Positions 22,813 through 37,600 of a DNA stretch of 64,000 nt are shown piece after piece; position 1 is the stretch's first letter; every line of letters begins with the position of its first letter. Position numbers and translations under genes: made by a program. The stretch is from Ananas comosus (Eukaryota; Streptophyta; Magnoliopsida; Poales; Bromeliaceae): NCBI RefSeq assembly GCF_001540865.1, contig NC_033641.1, positions 2,881,666-2,945,665 of the forward strand, in the 5' to 3' direction. The notes beneath the pieces are model-generated. The model was not told the origin of the DNA and did not search any database. It saw nothing but the letters and a program-made list of their open reading frames with translations.

Positions 22813-25800
22813 TTGGTTGAAACTTAATTATTTATTTTTAGACAATTTAGTTTTGGTACCGGGTTATACTCAGGATGTTTTAATTGTGTTTAGAAAATTT
22901 TTTTAACTACAAAAACAGAGTTTATAAAGTAGACATCCTTGCAGTTTTCGCTCCGGGGGAGACGCGAAACCTATTTTGTTATTTTTAATACAAAAAGTAT
23001 GTTCGTTTTTACTCATTGTGCTAGTTTCGATAATTTTCTTTTCTTTTCCATAATGTTGGATTTAATTGCACGTACTATATTTCTACAGAATAGACTGTTA
23101 CTGCAGTATACTATATTAATTGTTTATTAAATTAAAATATCTTGGTTCAATATTTAACGGTATAGGTTCACACACACACACACACACACAAACCTGTTTA
23201 AATGGTAGGACAGGGATTTTAAACTTGCTCCCTTTGACCCCTTTTGCGAAGCCCTAGTAGTGCGTATAAAGGGAGTATATATGAGATAATAATAATAATA
23301 AAATTCAGGACGTAAGTCCCCTCCCCTTTACGATCGATAGGATCTCTGTCTCGAAATTTTCACCACGATTAATCTTTTATTAATATCCTAATATTATTAC
23401 GTTGGATCGTAACCGGAATGACTCGTTCGCCCAATCTACACGTCAGGGAAAAAGATTTATTTTTTTTTTCGCGTCAGCACGCCTATGCTCCCCTACCATA
23501 ACTTAACTTACGTGGAGATACGATGTGAATAACGCATACAATGTAGTTGGATACATACTTGGTACCACTGTATTTTAATCCCCCCTTTTCGTTTCGTATT
23601 TCTTTTACTTATTCTTCTCGATACTACGTGAGGGGAAAAACACCACACCCATGACACCACTTCATCTAAAACCAACGACCCTACTACGGTGTACTAAACT
23701 CAACTCTATCCGTTGTTTCACATCCAGTACGTATCCCATAATGAGGTGTCAACCCAATACTACATCCGTACCGCGATTTTTTCGCACTGACTCCGAGTAC
23801 GAACCTGGCCTCGTACGATACTTGTTAGTTTATCGTGGATAAAGGAAAGTTTTCCTTTTTTCTTAGTTTATCGTGGATAAAGGAAGTTTTCCTTTTTTCT
23901 TAGTTTATCGTGGATAAAGGAAGTTTTCCCTTTTCTTTATATATCGTGTACATTTCACACTAACTCCTTTTCTTTTTTTCTTTTCTTTGTGGTAGTGTTG
24001 TAAAAAAAAAAAGACCTCATGAAGAAGTCCTTTTTTTTTTGTACTTCATTATGTAAATAATTTCCTAAATTACTAATGTATTTATAATTTTTTTTCAGTA
24101 TCGGTTAACAACGGATACACTGTTCTCTTTATTTTATTTAAAAGTTAATCTCTTTTTCTTCATATATTGGTTTTAAAGTTTGTTTATTTGTCCATTTTTA
24201 GGAAAAATTTCCTAAAATGTACTTTATGGGGTGTTTTTAATCGGTCGTACAAATGTATACATGACTATAAGTGTAGAAAAGTAAAAGCGTTGAATAAATA
24301 GGGAGATGTACTTCTCTTTACGTATTTTACGTCGTATAGGTCAGTTGATAGATCGTGTAGAGTTTAAAATTATGGGTGATTCATTATATATATATATAAT
24401 AAAAACTGATTAAGATATCTATTATCATAAGGTCGGATTAAGATATATATATATATATATATATATAATAAAAACTCTTAACTTTTTTAGTTCGACTCAT
24501 GTTATAGATTATGTACTTTCAGGATTGAGGTGGGGACAAGATCTATATTATATACTAAGGTAAGATAACTTATTGTTCGGTCCTTGTATTATGTCAACTT
24601 CCATTTAATTGTCTTGTTTGAACATGTGGTCGGCAATAATACAGGTTAGTTGTGTAAAAGGATAAATTAAATCGACCTCGTTCACCCAAACCGTGAACGG
24701 AGAGGACTACAATACGTAGAGGTTTACGTAAATTAAGGATTAATTGGAGAAGTATTTTATCTTCTTAGCTTTGGTGTTATTTTTCTTTTCTTTTAGAGCT
24801 TTGGTGAAAACCACTAATGTTTGGGTCTTATTCTATCCCTATCTCTGGTGTGTCACACTGTTGTATATTACTTTTTCTAGGGGGAAAGTTAAACACAGAA
24901 AAGGGAAGGATCGAGGTCGTCAATGATCCGTCCGATTAACACTACTACCTGGGTAGGTTCCAGGTACGTTTCTAACTAACGTACGGTACCGGTACAGTGA
25001 TGTATTCTACCCCGAAGTACTTATCAATTACCCAGGATTTAGTACACCCGTACTTTTTCTTCTGGTGATCATCTCGTTTAGGTAACCGAAAGAACACGAT
25101 CCCCTCTTAAAAAACCGGGGTAAAGTATTTTCAGGTCGTGATTATAGAACAGTTACTGCATACAGAGCCATAAACGTCTTAATAAACATGTTTAATGGAA
25201 CATAGATTAAGAAGAAACCTGGTGTCACTGAGTCTAAATACCGAGAGAGGCCAAAGAACGAGAAGGACTCGCGCATTAGAAAACGAAAAAAAGAAAGGAG
25301 ACCTAATTTCCTTTCGTTTAAATCCGTGTAATCATCTTACAATACTTGTTAATACACTTTATTCTCTCTACATTATTGATTATGAGTACGTTTAGTTTAA
25401 CGGATGAGTTTGACAGAGACATGTAGTCAAAGTGTCTGTGTCTTCTTTTTCTCTCTCTCTCTTCTACTTCGATACATAAGCTTACTATAAATTGTTGGTG
25501 TTAGTCCGGGAACCTGTACTCAAATTGTTTCATAGAGTTCGTAGAAGGCACTTAAATAGGTAGTTATGTCTTTATTTTCCGGTTCCTCACCACTTATTGT
25601 ATTCTATTTATACGGCATATATCTTAGATAGTCGTGTGTTCATATAATATGGATGCTGAACAAATATATGTACGTTTTTCTCTTAATAAAATCCATTGAC
25701 ATTACTCCCATCTCGGGTCGTAATATATCTGTAACTGTACCGCTAGCAGAAATTACACCAATTCACGTGATGTTGGGGTACGTGTGTTAGTTTTGAGAAA

Positions 25801-28800
25801 ATGTCACAAAATGTTTCTGACAAAACGGTTTTAAAGACACACGTTTTATCCTAAAAGGGGGGTGAGTGTGAAATCTCAAATCTGGGCCGGTCCGAGAACA
25901 GCTTTCTTTCTGTTTCTCCGTAGATTGAAAGAGCGTGAGAGGATTTTACGTCAGGTACGAGTGTACGATGTTATCAGTCACGTAATCATGAGGTGTCATT
26001 AAAAATGGGAGAAGAACACTCGTTACTACGGATCTCTTGACTTAAATCATCTCGGGGTAGAGGAGTTCTCCTTTGTAGGTTTTCCTAGGATAACGATAGT
26101 TTAAAAAAAGTGAATTGTGGGATGTCTCTGAATGTGACAGAAACTCTTATCAAAACCCATCAACTACTTACCTTGGTACGGGGAGAAACAGAAATCATTA
26201 GTGTAGTTAAAGGAAATGTTTTTCATCCAGTAGTGGTGGTACCACGGGGGAACAGGAATACTTCGATTTTGATAGAAGGGGGTCGTTGAAGTACATTCTT
26301 CGGGAAGAAGTTACGGATGTAGATTTCGTTAGTACAGATTATTCGAGGGGAGAATTGAAATAGGATTAAGTTAGTTCCGGGGGGAAAACTACGAACCTGT
26401 AGTGTGGAAAGTGGAATTACCTTTATTACCCTACCCGATTACCTCATCCAAAAAGGTGTCGTGGTGAGAACAGGGGTAAACGATTACGGTCCACAGCTGG
26501 CGACTAACCGAGTTGGGGGGAAGGTTTACCCGGGGTAACGTACTGGAGTCCCAATGTTACCCCGGTTCTGTTGACGGGGGTACCTACACAGGAACGTTCA
26601 CCACCCCCTCACAAACCTCACGGTTAAACCTATCCGCAGTTGTAGTACGTACATTGAAACTAACCCGGTTTACGAATCCATATAGTAGTATTTACCGGGT
26701 GAGTGACCTGTGACGGATCCGAAAGCTCTCTCTCTCTCTCTCCCTCTCCCGAGTATTTCATACACTAATAGGGGGGATTACAGTACATAATGGATCATCC
26801 GTTTCCAACATATTCCTACCCTTAACCACCTCAAGAGAGAATTCTCTTAAATGGTAGGATCTGATTAATAACCACGAACTTGTATTTTCTTTCTCTTCTA
26901 TTGTGAACAAGGGACGTAATCCCTACGGTTTATTCCTGGTGTATTTCATTTAAATTCTGCGTCATTCTGTAAATTATAAGAAAAAAAACCCCCTCTTTAT
27001 CCTCTTTACGTTGTAAGGTTAGAACGTTGTCGAATTTGTTTTCATCGATGACCTACCATCAAAAAAAGGGGGGGAGATCAGTCATCAACGGAGATCCTAT
27101 TAGTGCAATTTTCAAAGGGAAAAAAAAATTACGAGACTCCTATTAGTCCAATCGTCACAAGATAAAGTTTATCTTATCGTCTATTGAGAAAGTTCTCAAG
27201 TCGTCGTGGATCACCAGATGACCGAAAGGTAAAAGTTCACAATCCATTTAACATGGGCTCTGTTTAATTTTGTTGATTAACATGGAATGATGAACTGATT
27301 AGTTATCCAACTCAATTCCAAGTTGACAAGGTTGATAGTATACATAAATGACTATTCCTTGTATCGTAGTTTAAACTCGAGCAAAATTTTTTTGATAAGA
27401 CGTCGTCTCTTTTGGAGACAAAAGGATATAAAATAACGGACCTAAAACGACAAATCGTAATAATTATTAATCTCGAACCTAGTTTACTACTATAATTTAA
27501 TATAATCCTACAAATGCGGTGTTATAAGTGGTTGAAGAATTCAAATCTACCCTTTCCCCAAAACTAACCGGTGTTGTCTCCGATTGGAGTTCGACACTCT
27601 AATACTGTCAATAATCGAATATAATTAGTTTCAAGGTCTTGCTACGAATTCTAATCAATTAATAAATTAGAAGTCTCAATCGAATTGGTCCAGGTTAATC
27701 CAACGTTTAAATCCGTATTTTTGAATTAGTTAGATGTCTTTTTCTACCGTATAACTTCATCTCTTGCGTGTGTTTAAGTGTTTTGGTTGTTTTCGTATCG
27801 AGAGTGTTAACTACCGCTGTGTCGTAATTCCTGTTAAACCTTTCTCCTGGTTTCTTCCCTATTTCTGTTATGAGTCCCAATCTAGAATATGAAGATCTAC
27901 AACTTAAGATTGAAGGTGAGTATGGATATTAAGATCTTTTTCCCTAAACCCGAACCTTATTCAAGAGAAAATGGTAAGAGCGGGACTCTAATATATTTCT
28001 ACCACTAGTAACGTTGCTACGTGATCGATATGCGTCCGTAGAAAGACACTCATCCCAGTGGTAGGTAAATAATATAGTTCGTTACGTAAATGAAAATTCA
28101 CGTATCGTTTAGATCTTCGTGAGCTACTAGTGCTTTCTTTCCCTTTAGGTGGTGAACTATTCTACCATTTTGTCTTTCTGTTTATAATTTGGTTCTATTA
28201 CTCGGCCGCAGAATTTAACTCGTGAATGCTTACAAAATCCACTCTGAACTTAAACAGATTCACTAACTCTGTTTCGATGGTTACCTAAATTAAACAGTAG
28301 ATCCTCGTTTCAGATGGTTCCTCCGTAAATAAATTAATTAGTAGACCTTACAATGTATTTTATGATCATCCACTATGTTGTAATTCTTATAATTCTAGAT
28401 AGGTTAGAAGTCTTTTTAAATTTATGAAGGGGTGGGCGGAAAGTTACCACTCCACCCTTTCTACTTTGGTTTCTCCATCTTGACGATTTAAGTTACGTTG
28501 TGTAGAACTATCTGACTAGCACGTATTAACCTGTATATGACTTTGTAACAGAGATTGGTTTTAAAGAAACTGCTGCCCTGAACATTGATTAAGGAAGCTA
28601 CTAAACATCGTTAACACCACTATGTATGTGTTCTAAAACAGGTGGAACGTAAACAGTTGGAGTTCTAAATATTAAAATTATGTTAAACGAACCCACTGTT
28701 CTTCCCGTATTGAGTTTTAAAAGGTGTTAATACAGTTTATACTTTTACTTTCGATTCTATTATTAATAGTCCAGTTTGACTCAATAAGATCTTAAAGTCT

Positions 28801-31800
28801 TCGACGATAAGTTCACTTGAGGTCCCCGAGTGAGATGGAGGTAAAATAAGGATTAATCCGAGTAATTTATTGTAGTGTATATAGGGACGTTAACAACATT
28901 AGTAAGGTTATTGGCTTCTTGTGCCAGCCCGCATATACGGGGATAGCAGATCATATGAGTACCAAATATTTACCAATGTTTTGTTTCTCGATATTGAACT
29001 TAAGACAATCATAAAACTAAATTTTGTTCACTAAATTTTGAAGAAATATACGAGTATACAAAATTTTGAAGTTAAACCAGAAACCTGAAACACCCGTCGG
29101 GTGACAGTTACCCGGAACGGACCCTCGGGTTCGAAACCAGAGAAAAGTACACCACAAATCAGGGTGTAACCTTTCTCTGGGAGTGAACGAGACCAAATAT
29201 AAGATGAAATAAGAGTAACAATAATGAACCCTTCACTACTCTCACCTCGAGAGCAGATTTATGTGCGTGCGCGCGTGCCGTGCTCGTGCTCAGCGCGGCC
29301 CGGCCCGCCGCCGCGCGCACTTGGGCCAAGTAAAATAAAAACAATGTGAAAAGAAAATAATAAAATAAAAACCGGAATGGACCTAATCCAGGTCTAAACC
29401 AGGTCAGCTTCCCAGCGTGGAGCCCTGAGTTGGTCGGGGTTGCCAGATGGAGCCCTTCCACCAGAAGGGCAACCTTGGGAAGAAAACGAGAGGATAAATG
29501 ATCCCACTCACCGACCCAATCCTGTCATCACTATATGTCTTTGGGATCGGACTCGAATAGTGGAAAAGAGAGGAGAGGAAGAAGAAGTGACAAAACGACC
29601 TAGAGATTTTTCGACACTGCCAAGCAAGAACGCGGTGGGACTTCGGTACGGCTGCCTCACCTGCTTCCAGCAACATAGCGATCCTCACTAACGGCCGCGG
29701 AGCATGCACCTCCCCGTTAGAACGAAGATCCTGTCACGTTAGCGTGCGGAGCTGAGTGTCCGAGGTAGATTAGGAAATAAGAGATATCAAAAATAAATAA
29801 AGCAAGAATTAGTTGCAAAGATTTTGTCACCTATTCAACAAAAGTTTGTTTTAACAAATATGTTTATAAACTGATTTCTAAAGCTTTCTCTTGATTAAAA
29901 AAGGTTGTTTAAGGTGTCTGCGAGCCACACTCAGAACTGGTATACCTTTGGATATACTGGTTGGCAATGATCAGAGACACGATTGTTATGGACCTCTGAT
30001 AGGAAGCTTACATGTTAAAACTCCCGAAAAGTAGAATAGTTTTTTGAGATAGGCTTTTGTGTAACTTCCTGCAATATTACGTCTAAAGTTTTTATTCATC
30101 TTCTCTACGAATGTCTTAATGCGTGTTGGTCCAGTATAAGTCATTTATACGCCTATTTGAAAAGGGACTTCGAGCATCCAAGCATTGAGAAAAGGTAGTA
30201 TTTTTGGACGCCTCTTTTGGCTGCTTTTAATTTTTTAATAAACAAACCAACTTGGTTCGGAGAGGGTCGTAATCATATTGCGTAACCACGATTCTAATGG
30301 TGTTGTAAAAAGAGCGTTCCTTTTTTTTTTTGTTTTTCTTATCATGTTTATAATTGTGTCAACAGATGTTGTGACCGTTATATGAATTACTCAAAGTTGT
30401 ATTTATTTTGACGAGGACATCGTAGGCTTCTCGCCTTCTCCTCAATGTTTTGGGTTGGACTCTTGTAATCTAGCTTAATAGTTGTCCCGCTTTTAACTCT
30501 CAAAAAACCGGTTCGGCTACTTCCCCTTACGCAAAGAAAAGGAACGAGTTCTGTTTTAATAAAATATATGTAGTGTCTTGTTTAGTACGAGATGTTAATA
30601 TACTTATCCACTTAACCAACTATACCTTCGTCGTTGAGAGCAACATTACTCTCATTTAAGCTGTTTTACGTAAGTTTAAAAGCGTAAAGATGACAAAAGT
30701 CCAATTTTTTCAATGAAAATCTTGTTTTGATTGTAACCTCGTATTTTTAACTGCTGTTTTTTGTTTGTTTAAGCGAACGCGCAATTCTTTCCGATTAAAA
30801 ATGTAGCCTAATTTTTGAGCCTCGAGGGTTAGATGTCGTCTTTTTATTAAAGGAACTTCAAAAGATGGAGTTGCTTTGGAGGCGGCGCGAGTTAAAGGCT
30901 TTAATTCTCGCTTTTTTAGCGATCCTAAAGTTAATTAATAAAGAAGCGCGCTCCTCCTCCGTGGGCTCCGGCTTTTTAATCCCAAGTGCTCTCAAACAAC
31001 CCGGGTAAAGATAACGGGTTCTCTAGCCCCAGGCACACCGGGTTAAAGACTTAGATCTTGGTACCCGGCTGGGTTGAACCCGCTTATACCCGGCAGGGAT
31101 CCGGGTTTCCCGTTACTCTCTCTGCTTAACCCGGATTCGTTTGGATCTGGCTCGTCTCGGGTTGACGCGGAGCGAATAATTGATTACCGTGCTGAAAATT
31201 TCGTACTCGCACGACACAGGTGGGGGTGTTGTTTAAAAAATTACGTATTATTGAGGCGCTCCAAAGTTACATTGTTTAAATTGAGTACCTTGAGTCTAAT
31301 GAAAAATTCGCTTGATGATGAAGGGACCTCCTGGTTAAAACACCTCGATCGAGCGAGAATTATTAGTACTACTCTTCGACGTCGTATATATTAAGAGTGT
31401 GCTTTCGAAATTATTATTAATATATTATAAAAAGTCAAAGATAGTCACAAAAATACTGTACTTTCCCTTATATAATATATACATTGCGTATATTCTTCCC
31501 CTCCCTGATCCCTCTCTTTATATTTACGTTTAACACTCCTTCAACGCCAAAGTCGGAAAGTCCATCCTGTTTCCGTACACCCACGTAGTACGTACACCCC
31601 ATCATGAGTTAATTATTAGTATACATGGAGAAGTCTTAGATTGGATTAAGAAGACTAGTCCCTCCCCTTGGGCGGTTGACGTGGGTACACTCTTTAGTAA
31701 CTAGAGTGACTGTTACAAGATCTCTCCAATTATTAGGTTAAAGATGATGATTTAAGAAAAAAGAAAAAAAATTTTTTTTTGTAAGGATGAAACCTTAGTA

Positions 31801-31985
31801 CGCTTTTTATAAGTTTTTTAAATCCCGATTTAATGTCTTTTTTAGAGACGTTTATAAGCGAAAAAATGAAAAAAAAGTGGTGAAAGTTTTTAAATGTAAA
31901 ACAGCAAAATTTTAAAATATTTATAAAAATCTTTTTATGCCCACAATTACTTTTTCCGCTGTCGTAACGGGAATGAATAAGATAT

Positions 31986-32027
<42 letters not shown>

Positions 32028-33605
32028 AAATTTTTTATAAAAACCATATTTAATATTTTTTTTTATCCATCTTATCACTACTTATGACTGCCTCCCCCGG
32101 ATTGATTTACGTTGTTTAACTTTATAACTACCCAATTTTATGTTCAAAGATTTTCAATCCTTATTTTTCACTTTTTTTTATTTATAAAATGTTCTTCCAA
32201 AAGATATTAAATCGGTTTTTAAATACAGGAGAAGATCGAATAATCCATTAATCAAGACCCAGGTTTAATTATTACGAGATTGAGTCCTCTGGATCGTTAC
32301 CGTACCCGGAACTCCTAATATCTTCTTCTCACAGTTGAAGATGTGTTTCATTGTATAGAGAGTATATATTTATTTAGTTTAGATTTTTTAAAGAGATTAA
32401 AAGAAAATAGAACATTAAAGGTTTAAGATCGCTCTAGGGTTAGTAAGTGTTAAGGCACACAAGTGTTAAAGTTAAGTTTGTAAATCCTGGGGGGTGTTAA
32501 TTATCGTTCTACATTAGTATCGATGATTAATTATGAATGATCGAGAATTGAATGAGACGAAGGTATAAAGTGTTCAACTTGTATATTCATACTTCGAAAA
32601 TACTTCAATCCAATTGTGTGATACTATTATTAATTATTCGTTTGTGTTGCCCGCAACTAGGCAACTACCGTGCCATCCCAGCTTAAGCTCTCGAGAAATC
32701 TGGTAATATTTTTAAAACCAACTACGCTTTCTTTATATTAATCAATCAAAAAACTGAACAATTTTCTCAACTTTACGTCGCATCCTCAACCATGAGGATG
32801 TACTTACTAATTCCCGGCCCTTTACGATTACTACCTCGTAGTAGAGTAAAAATATCACCAACCGATACAGGATAAGTTAAACAAATAGCTAGGTGAATAA
32901 CTTCTTCTTGTTTGTTTAATCCACCAATCATTAATCATGGGCTAGCTCCAATCCTTGTTCGAGAAGCGTTTAGTGCCCAGTTGTACCCGTGCTCGTCCTG
33001 GCTTGGTTGGGCTAGTGCGGCTTACAGCTTGGCACTCACGGGTTTTAGGTTCGATCGCAGCGGGATCTTGTACCGATCCGTCTTCGTTTGTTGCTCTAGC
33101 TAAACAATTATAATATATTTTCAGGGTTTGGTCTACGCTCGCTCCGATCAGGTTAAAATTCTGGGTTTATACATATATCTCAAGTATTATGCTTCGTTAT
33201 TTTAAGCACTTTTTAATTCATCGCTCTAGTGTTCTTATATCCCACATTAATTAATTCAAAATCTTATACGTACATTATTATTATAATATATATTTTTTAC
33301 CTGTACGTACGTACCAACATTAATTTGATATTAAAAGTGTCAACTATGCATGCAACATAACCGGTGTGAAAGACTTTTTTTTAATTCTTTTGCGTGATCG
33401 TAGACGAGTATTTAATTCCAACACGAATTCGATCGATTAATTCGGTTTCTATATTATGCATGAAATTATTGTCGTTATTATTAATTGATAGTTAAAATTT
33501 GTGTTTGTGTTGAGGGGATCCCTTTCGGTTTCGTTTACTGTTAAACCCTTAGGGTAAGGGATATTTGGTTGACGGGGTTTAGGACAAGTAGAGTGGGTTG
33601 TAGTA

Positions 33606-33637
<32 letters not shown>

Positions 33638-33923
33638 TTTTACGTACTTTTCCGGTTGGTATATATAGATATATATATATATATATATATATATATCTAT
33701 ATCATATATTAGGGTGTTGGTTGTCACAGAGTATGGGAGGTGGGAATGTTATGTATATATTATATATGTGGGGTGCAGGGGTGGGATGGGGTGGGGGATA
33801 TAGTACCTCGTTTAAGTCCAACCAAATGGAATTTTCCGGGAGGGTTTTGGTAAAGTGTGTAACTACAAGTGGTGGTGGTGATCATGCTAATTAATCCATC
33901 GTTGTCATGCATGATGAAGTGCA
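20385..33923. other. Long mirror-written repeat-rich intergenic stretch
   Basis: I see no gene that can be supported in these 13.5 kb. Contents include a CT microsatellite near 21,309-21,341 (possible FLZ leader region); (TTA)n at about 22,767-22,813; (CA)n at 23,169-23,191; three tandem copies of about 38 bp around tttatcgtggataaagg (about 23,826-23,940); and (TA)n at about 24,441-24,465, 31,986-32,024 and 33,657-33,697. At 29,220-29,735 a GC-rich block in M- reading resembles an LTR leader, with gaaaccctagcctg followed by CT-rich sequence. GGGCCCA-like elements occur near 31,000 in M+ reading. One M+ stretch at 28,680-28,440 stays open for about 80 codons but has no recognisable motif. Confidence 0.45.
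23826..23940. repeat. Three tandem copies of a 38-bp unit
   Basis: The unit tttatcgtggataaagg plus gttttccttttttctta is repeated three times with one-base length differences. It lies in the mirror-written block; no function is evident. Confidence 0.7.
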
Positions 33924-34298
33924 TACTAGTACCTCTATCTCAGCCGTTTCACACTCACAACACCCGACTCTCTCCTAACGTGGGTCCTCATGTATTTTCT
34001 TCACTTCCTACCGAAGCCTCCCTTTACCGAGACGCCCGAGACGAGGCTCCGGCAGTCCCTGCTCCAGGCTCTCGCCTCCTTCTTTCCCTTATAGCCGCCG
34101 GAGCTGCTCCGCCACGTACGGGTATACAGGAAGACGCCTTTCTACTAGTTCAGCTTGGGGCGCCAGGCCCACCGGCTGCCTTACTTCGTTTACGAATCCG
34201 CTTCCAGCCCCCTGAGTGACTCAAGTAGAAGATTCTCCAAGCCCTCTAGCCGCTCGAGCAGCGTCTAACTCCTCCCAAGAAGTCAGAGATAGATAACT
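33924..34298. CDS. DUF1677 family protein (mirror-written, single exon)
   Basis: Read as complement with rising coordinates (M-). ATG at 33,924, in-frame stop upstream at 33,894, TGA at 34,296-34,298; 124 aa. It has the DUF1677 pattern in order: AKCECCGLREDCTQEYI, FGGKWLCGLCSEAVRDE, LDEAVHAHMSFC and SNPAVRVADGMKQML, followed by a Ser/Arg-rich tail. The paired CxxC and CGLC motifs suggest a small zinc-binding domain. The family is plant-specific and largely uncharacterised, so no reaction can be assigned. An alternative Met two codons downstream (MEIESAK) may be the true start. Length is normal and no defect is seen. Confidence 0.92.
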
Positions 34299-36981
34299 TG
34301 ATTAATTGGTCCTCGTACGTCATCATTAGTCATTAGTCATTAGTCTTTAGTCAACGACGTTATTAGAATCGAAAGATCGATCTCGGATCTCCGAAACGAA
34401 ATATAGATAGAAAGTAAAAAGGACAATTAAAGGAAAGCCATAGAACTATGTATACGATCAATGTAACATGTCTCCTAAACTAGCTAGGGACGTTGAAAAC
34501 CATGATCAAGATATCCGTAACGATCTTGATTCGATTCGTGAACGATAGACAAATACGAAGCAAAAGAAAAAAACCCAATATAAGCCTCGTCCCCTTTTTT
34601 TTTTTCCTTTTTTTTCTCTAGGAACAAAGTTTTAAAACGAAATAAAATAAAAGGAACGAATGGTTCGACAAAATCGGAGACTTTTCATCGACAAAACCTC
34701 TCCGTCGTTCATATATAAGCCAATTAGCATTTAAGTAATCTAGATTAGAACAATAAGATAAGGACGTTAACCGCCGGCTCTACTATCGAACACCTCGATT
34801 TAGTTCTTGTAAATAGAATAAGAATAGTCTGTTCGATGTCCTTAAATAGTTAACACTAACTTGCAAGTAGATAGTTAAGGATTTGCCACGAAACCGGAGT
34901 GATGTCTCTGCAGTATACGTGTCTGTTATTTTGTGTCAATCCAGCTTAGGCCAAGGTGTCTAAATAATAACTTACATTGAATAAGAACTTAATAATATTT
35001 ATTTTCAAATAAGGACTGGGAAAAAAGGACAAAAAGACTACCAACAAAGAACTGATTTTAGGTATCACGATTCTTAACACATCATCACCACCTTCTTGTT
35101 ATTACGAGGACCTTCCTTGGTTGGTAACCCTCTTAAACCATCAGTATACTCGAGGTTAGGTTTACCTCTTCCTTAGACCCCGAAGTAAGTCGTGACGATC
35201 TCCCTATGTAATATCTAACCAACCAATGGTAAGTTCTGTTGAAAACAGATGCTCTTAGAAGAAAATTTTCCTTTTTTTTTTTTTTTTTTTTTAGACAGAA
35301 AAGTCATTTCACTCAAGAATATATATTATTTCTAAGACTTCGGTATAATAGAGTATGCCGGACTTGTTCATTACCAAGTATTTGACTAGACCCGGAGCTA
35401 ACCTTTGGTACGGGTTGAAAAACCTACACTCGGTTAATTCGGGCTAGAGTCCAACCAAGCAGCCCGATAGATCAGATCACAGAGTAAATGTCGGGATTGT
35501 TTTATGTTCGGGAGCTTGAGACGTAAAGAGCAAACCTTAGTAAAGTTCAACAAGCTTGCTTACGAACATAAGATTACCGAATTCAACTAAACAGCTATTA
35601 ATTTTGCTATTATTTATGTTGAGACCGAACGTGCTATGTCTCCTAACCAAATTTCAACCCTAAGCCGTACGTTCGTACTTGACTTGTCACCTACCGACAC
35701 TTGTAATAGACCATGACACCTCACGACCTAACGAGATGACGGTGTACCCAACGAACTGGGTGTCACGCATGTATATGATTGTGACCCGAGTCTGTTATTA
35801 CTAGGGTACCCGGTACCGGGTAAATTTAAATAGTTATAACTTTTATCTATAAATGTCATTTTGTTTAGAAGTCTTTTCTCCTTAGTACCTCTAGAAAACG
35901 ATTAATACTTCTTGCTGACGTATACCACTGATTTAGTTCCGATTTAATGTGGTGAGTCCTTGAGTTTAATACTCGCTACACTTTAAAACCGGGAGTTTAA
36001 GATTATAAAAATATTAAAAATTGAGTTTTGAGGGATACAACATCGTTAATTTAACATATTGAGTTAAATTGATTGATTTATAACTGATGGTAGTTAGTTA
36101 ATATTGTAATGTTGTAGTGAAAATATTGTTATTTTGTAGTTATAGTATAATTAATTGCTTAACTCGAGGATACGAAAATTTTCATGGTTAAATAACCATG
36201 AATATTTAAAAATCGGTAACCTAATTCTTTATACGCCAATACTACAACACTCGGGAGATCCTAACTCACCCACCAATCAACTTATCATATTAGATTACCA
36301 ACTTTTATTAAGTTTCTCATCTAGATTGCTATTTTCTGAATATTCGTGGTTCACGAACCACGAAAATGTTCGTGGTATCGATTTGAGAATTAATTGAATG
36401 TAATATATTAAATTAACATTATTAAATTTTTTTTTTAACTCAATTTTTTAATAATTCATTATTTTTAAATCCCTGGTTTATAGTCTAGGGAGTATTAAAC
36501 TCAAACTATCCCATTAAATGAGTATTAACTGACATGTTCTAGAAAATAATATTTATTCTATTATTCTTTCTCATACTGGCTATTCTTGTAAAATATCACT
36601 ACTACGTTTCTCTCCGTCTGGACATCGTTTGTTCTTAGACGAAACGGCTGGTTGAATTTTCTGCTTTTTCCTGTCGTTATTTTTCTCGTTGTCCACCGTA
36701 TTAAAAGCATGTGTCAAACTCGCTCTGCCAATGGTTGAGTCGGTACGGCCCTCCTTAAGATGTGATAGTGTTATATATAGTAGTGATTGTTTGATTAATG
36801 AAAAGAAGAAAAGTTTATTTTTATATTATTTTTATAAAAAAATATTAGTACTCGCTCTGCCAATGGTTGAGCCGTGGCTTTCTTAAGATGTGATAGTGTG
36901 AATGTGATTTTAAAAAGGTACTGCCCTCTGTTTTGTGTCCTCACGCTCATTGGCCAAACCGGTACAAAACATGGCGATTTT

Positions 36982-37081
36982 AAAGAATCATTTTCTTTAT
37001 ATAAGCTTTATAGAAGCAGACCCTCTTCTCCAAAGAATCATTTTCTTTATATAAGCTTTATAGAAGCAGACCCTCTTCTCC
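36982..37081. repeat. Perfect 50-bp tandem duplication
   Basis: Two adjacent identical copies of a 50-base unit start aaagaatcattttctttata. As printed it resembles a TATA box with start region, but the block is mirror-written, so this promoter-like look is not meaningful. Confidence 0.85.
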
Positions 37082-37431
37082 AGATTTTCTGATTTTCTAT
37101 TGTAGCTCGTATGTTTATCCTCAGTTGTACTGGGTTGATTAGTAGATAGATTCTTGTGTTGTCGGGGTGTTGATGTCTTTTTTCTTTTTGCTTAAGGGTG
37201 GCCAGGACGTCGCCTGTTTCTAAAAAAATTTTTTGGCGTCGTATTATTAGAGTGGAAGATTTGTATTTATTCGATGAAAGTTAATAACTTATCTTCATGT
37301 ATATTATTTAATATGTTTACTTTTTGAGAAGTACTTTAGGTTTTTTGTTTTTTGTTTAACGGTGGAGAGTATGTCGTCCCTTCCGCCCTTTTTTTTTTTC
37401 GTCGTATTTAGAGTGGTACATTTGTTTTTAT

Positions 37432-37600
37432 TCGAGAAAAAAAAAAAAAAAAAAAACTCTCTCTCTATCCATTGTGCGATAGGCGAAGCAAATAAAATAA
37501 ATCTTTATTTGAATCGATTTTTACACTTAGTTGATCCTAAGCTTGAACCCAGAGCTCATAGTTGGTGGTTTGGTGGTTCGGGAAACAGTGAACGAGATCT
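37432..37600. repeat. Interspersed repeat, mirror-written copy 2
   Basis: Read right to left it gives gagacccaagttcgaatcct, agttgattcacatttttagc, taagtttatttctaaataaa and ataaacgaagcggatagcg, ending in a CT run. The family copy at 55,374-55,515 shows the same words in normal polarity. Confidence 0.9.

Noticed and set aside
23826..23940. CRISPR-like array
   Set aside because: Only three head-to-tail copies without unique spacers, in a plant genome.
28440..28680. 80-codon open stretch in mirrored reading
   Set aside because: No motif, no splice context and ordinary composition; left as unassigned.
29440..29735. Possible short gene starting MPTEWTKVVVSLGVIAGA in the mirrored complement
   Set aside because: It stops after 27 codons and the surroundings look like an LTR leader; not enough support.
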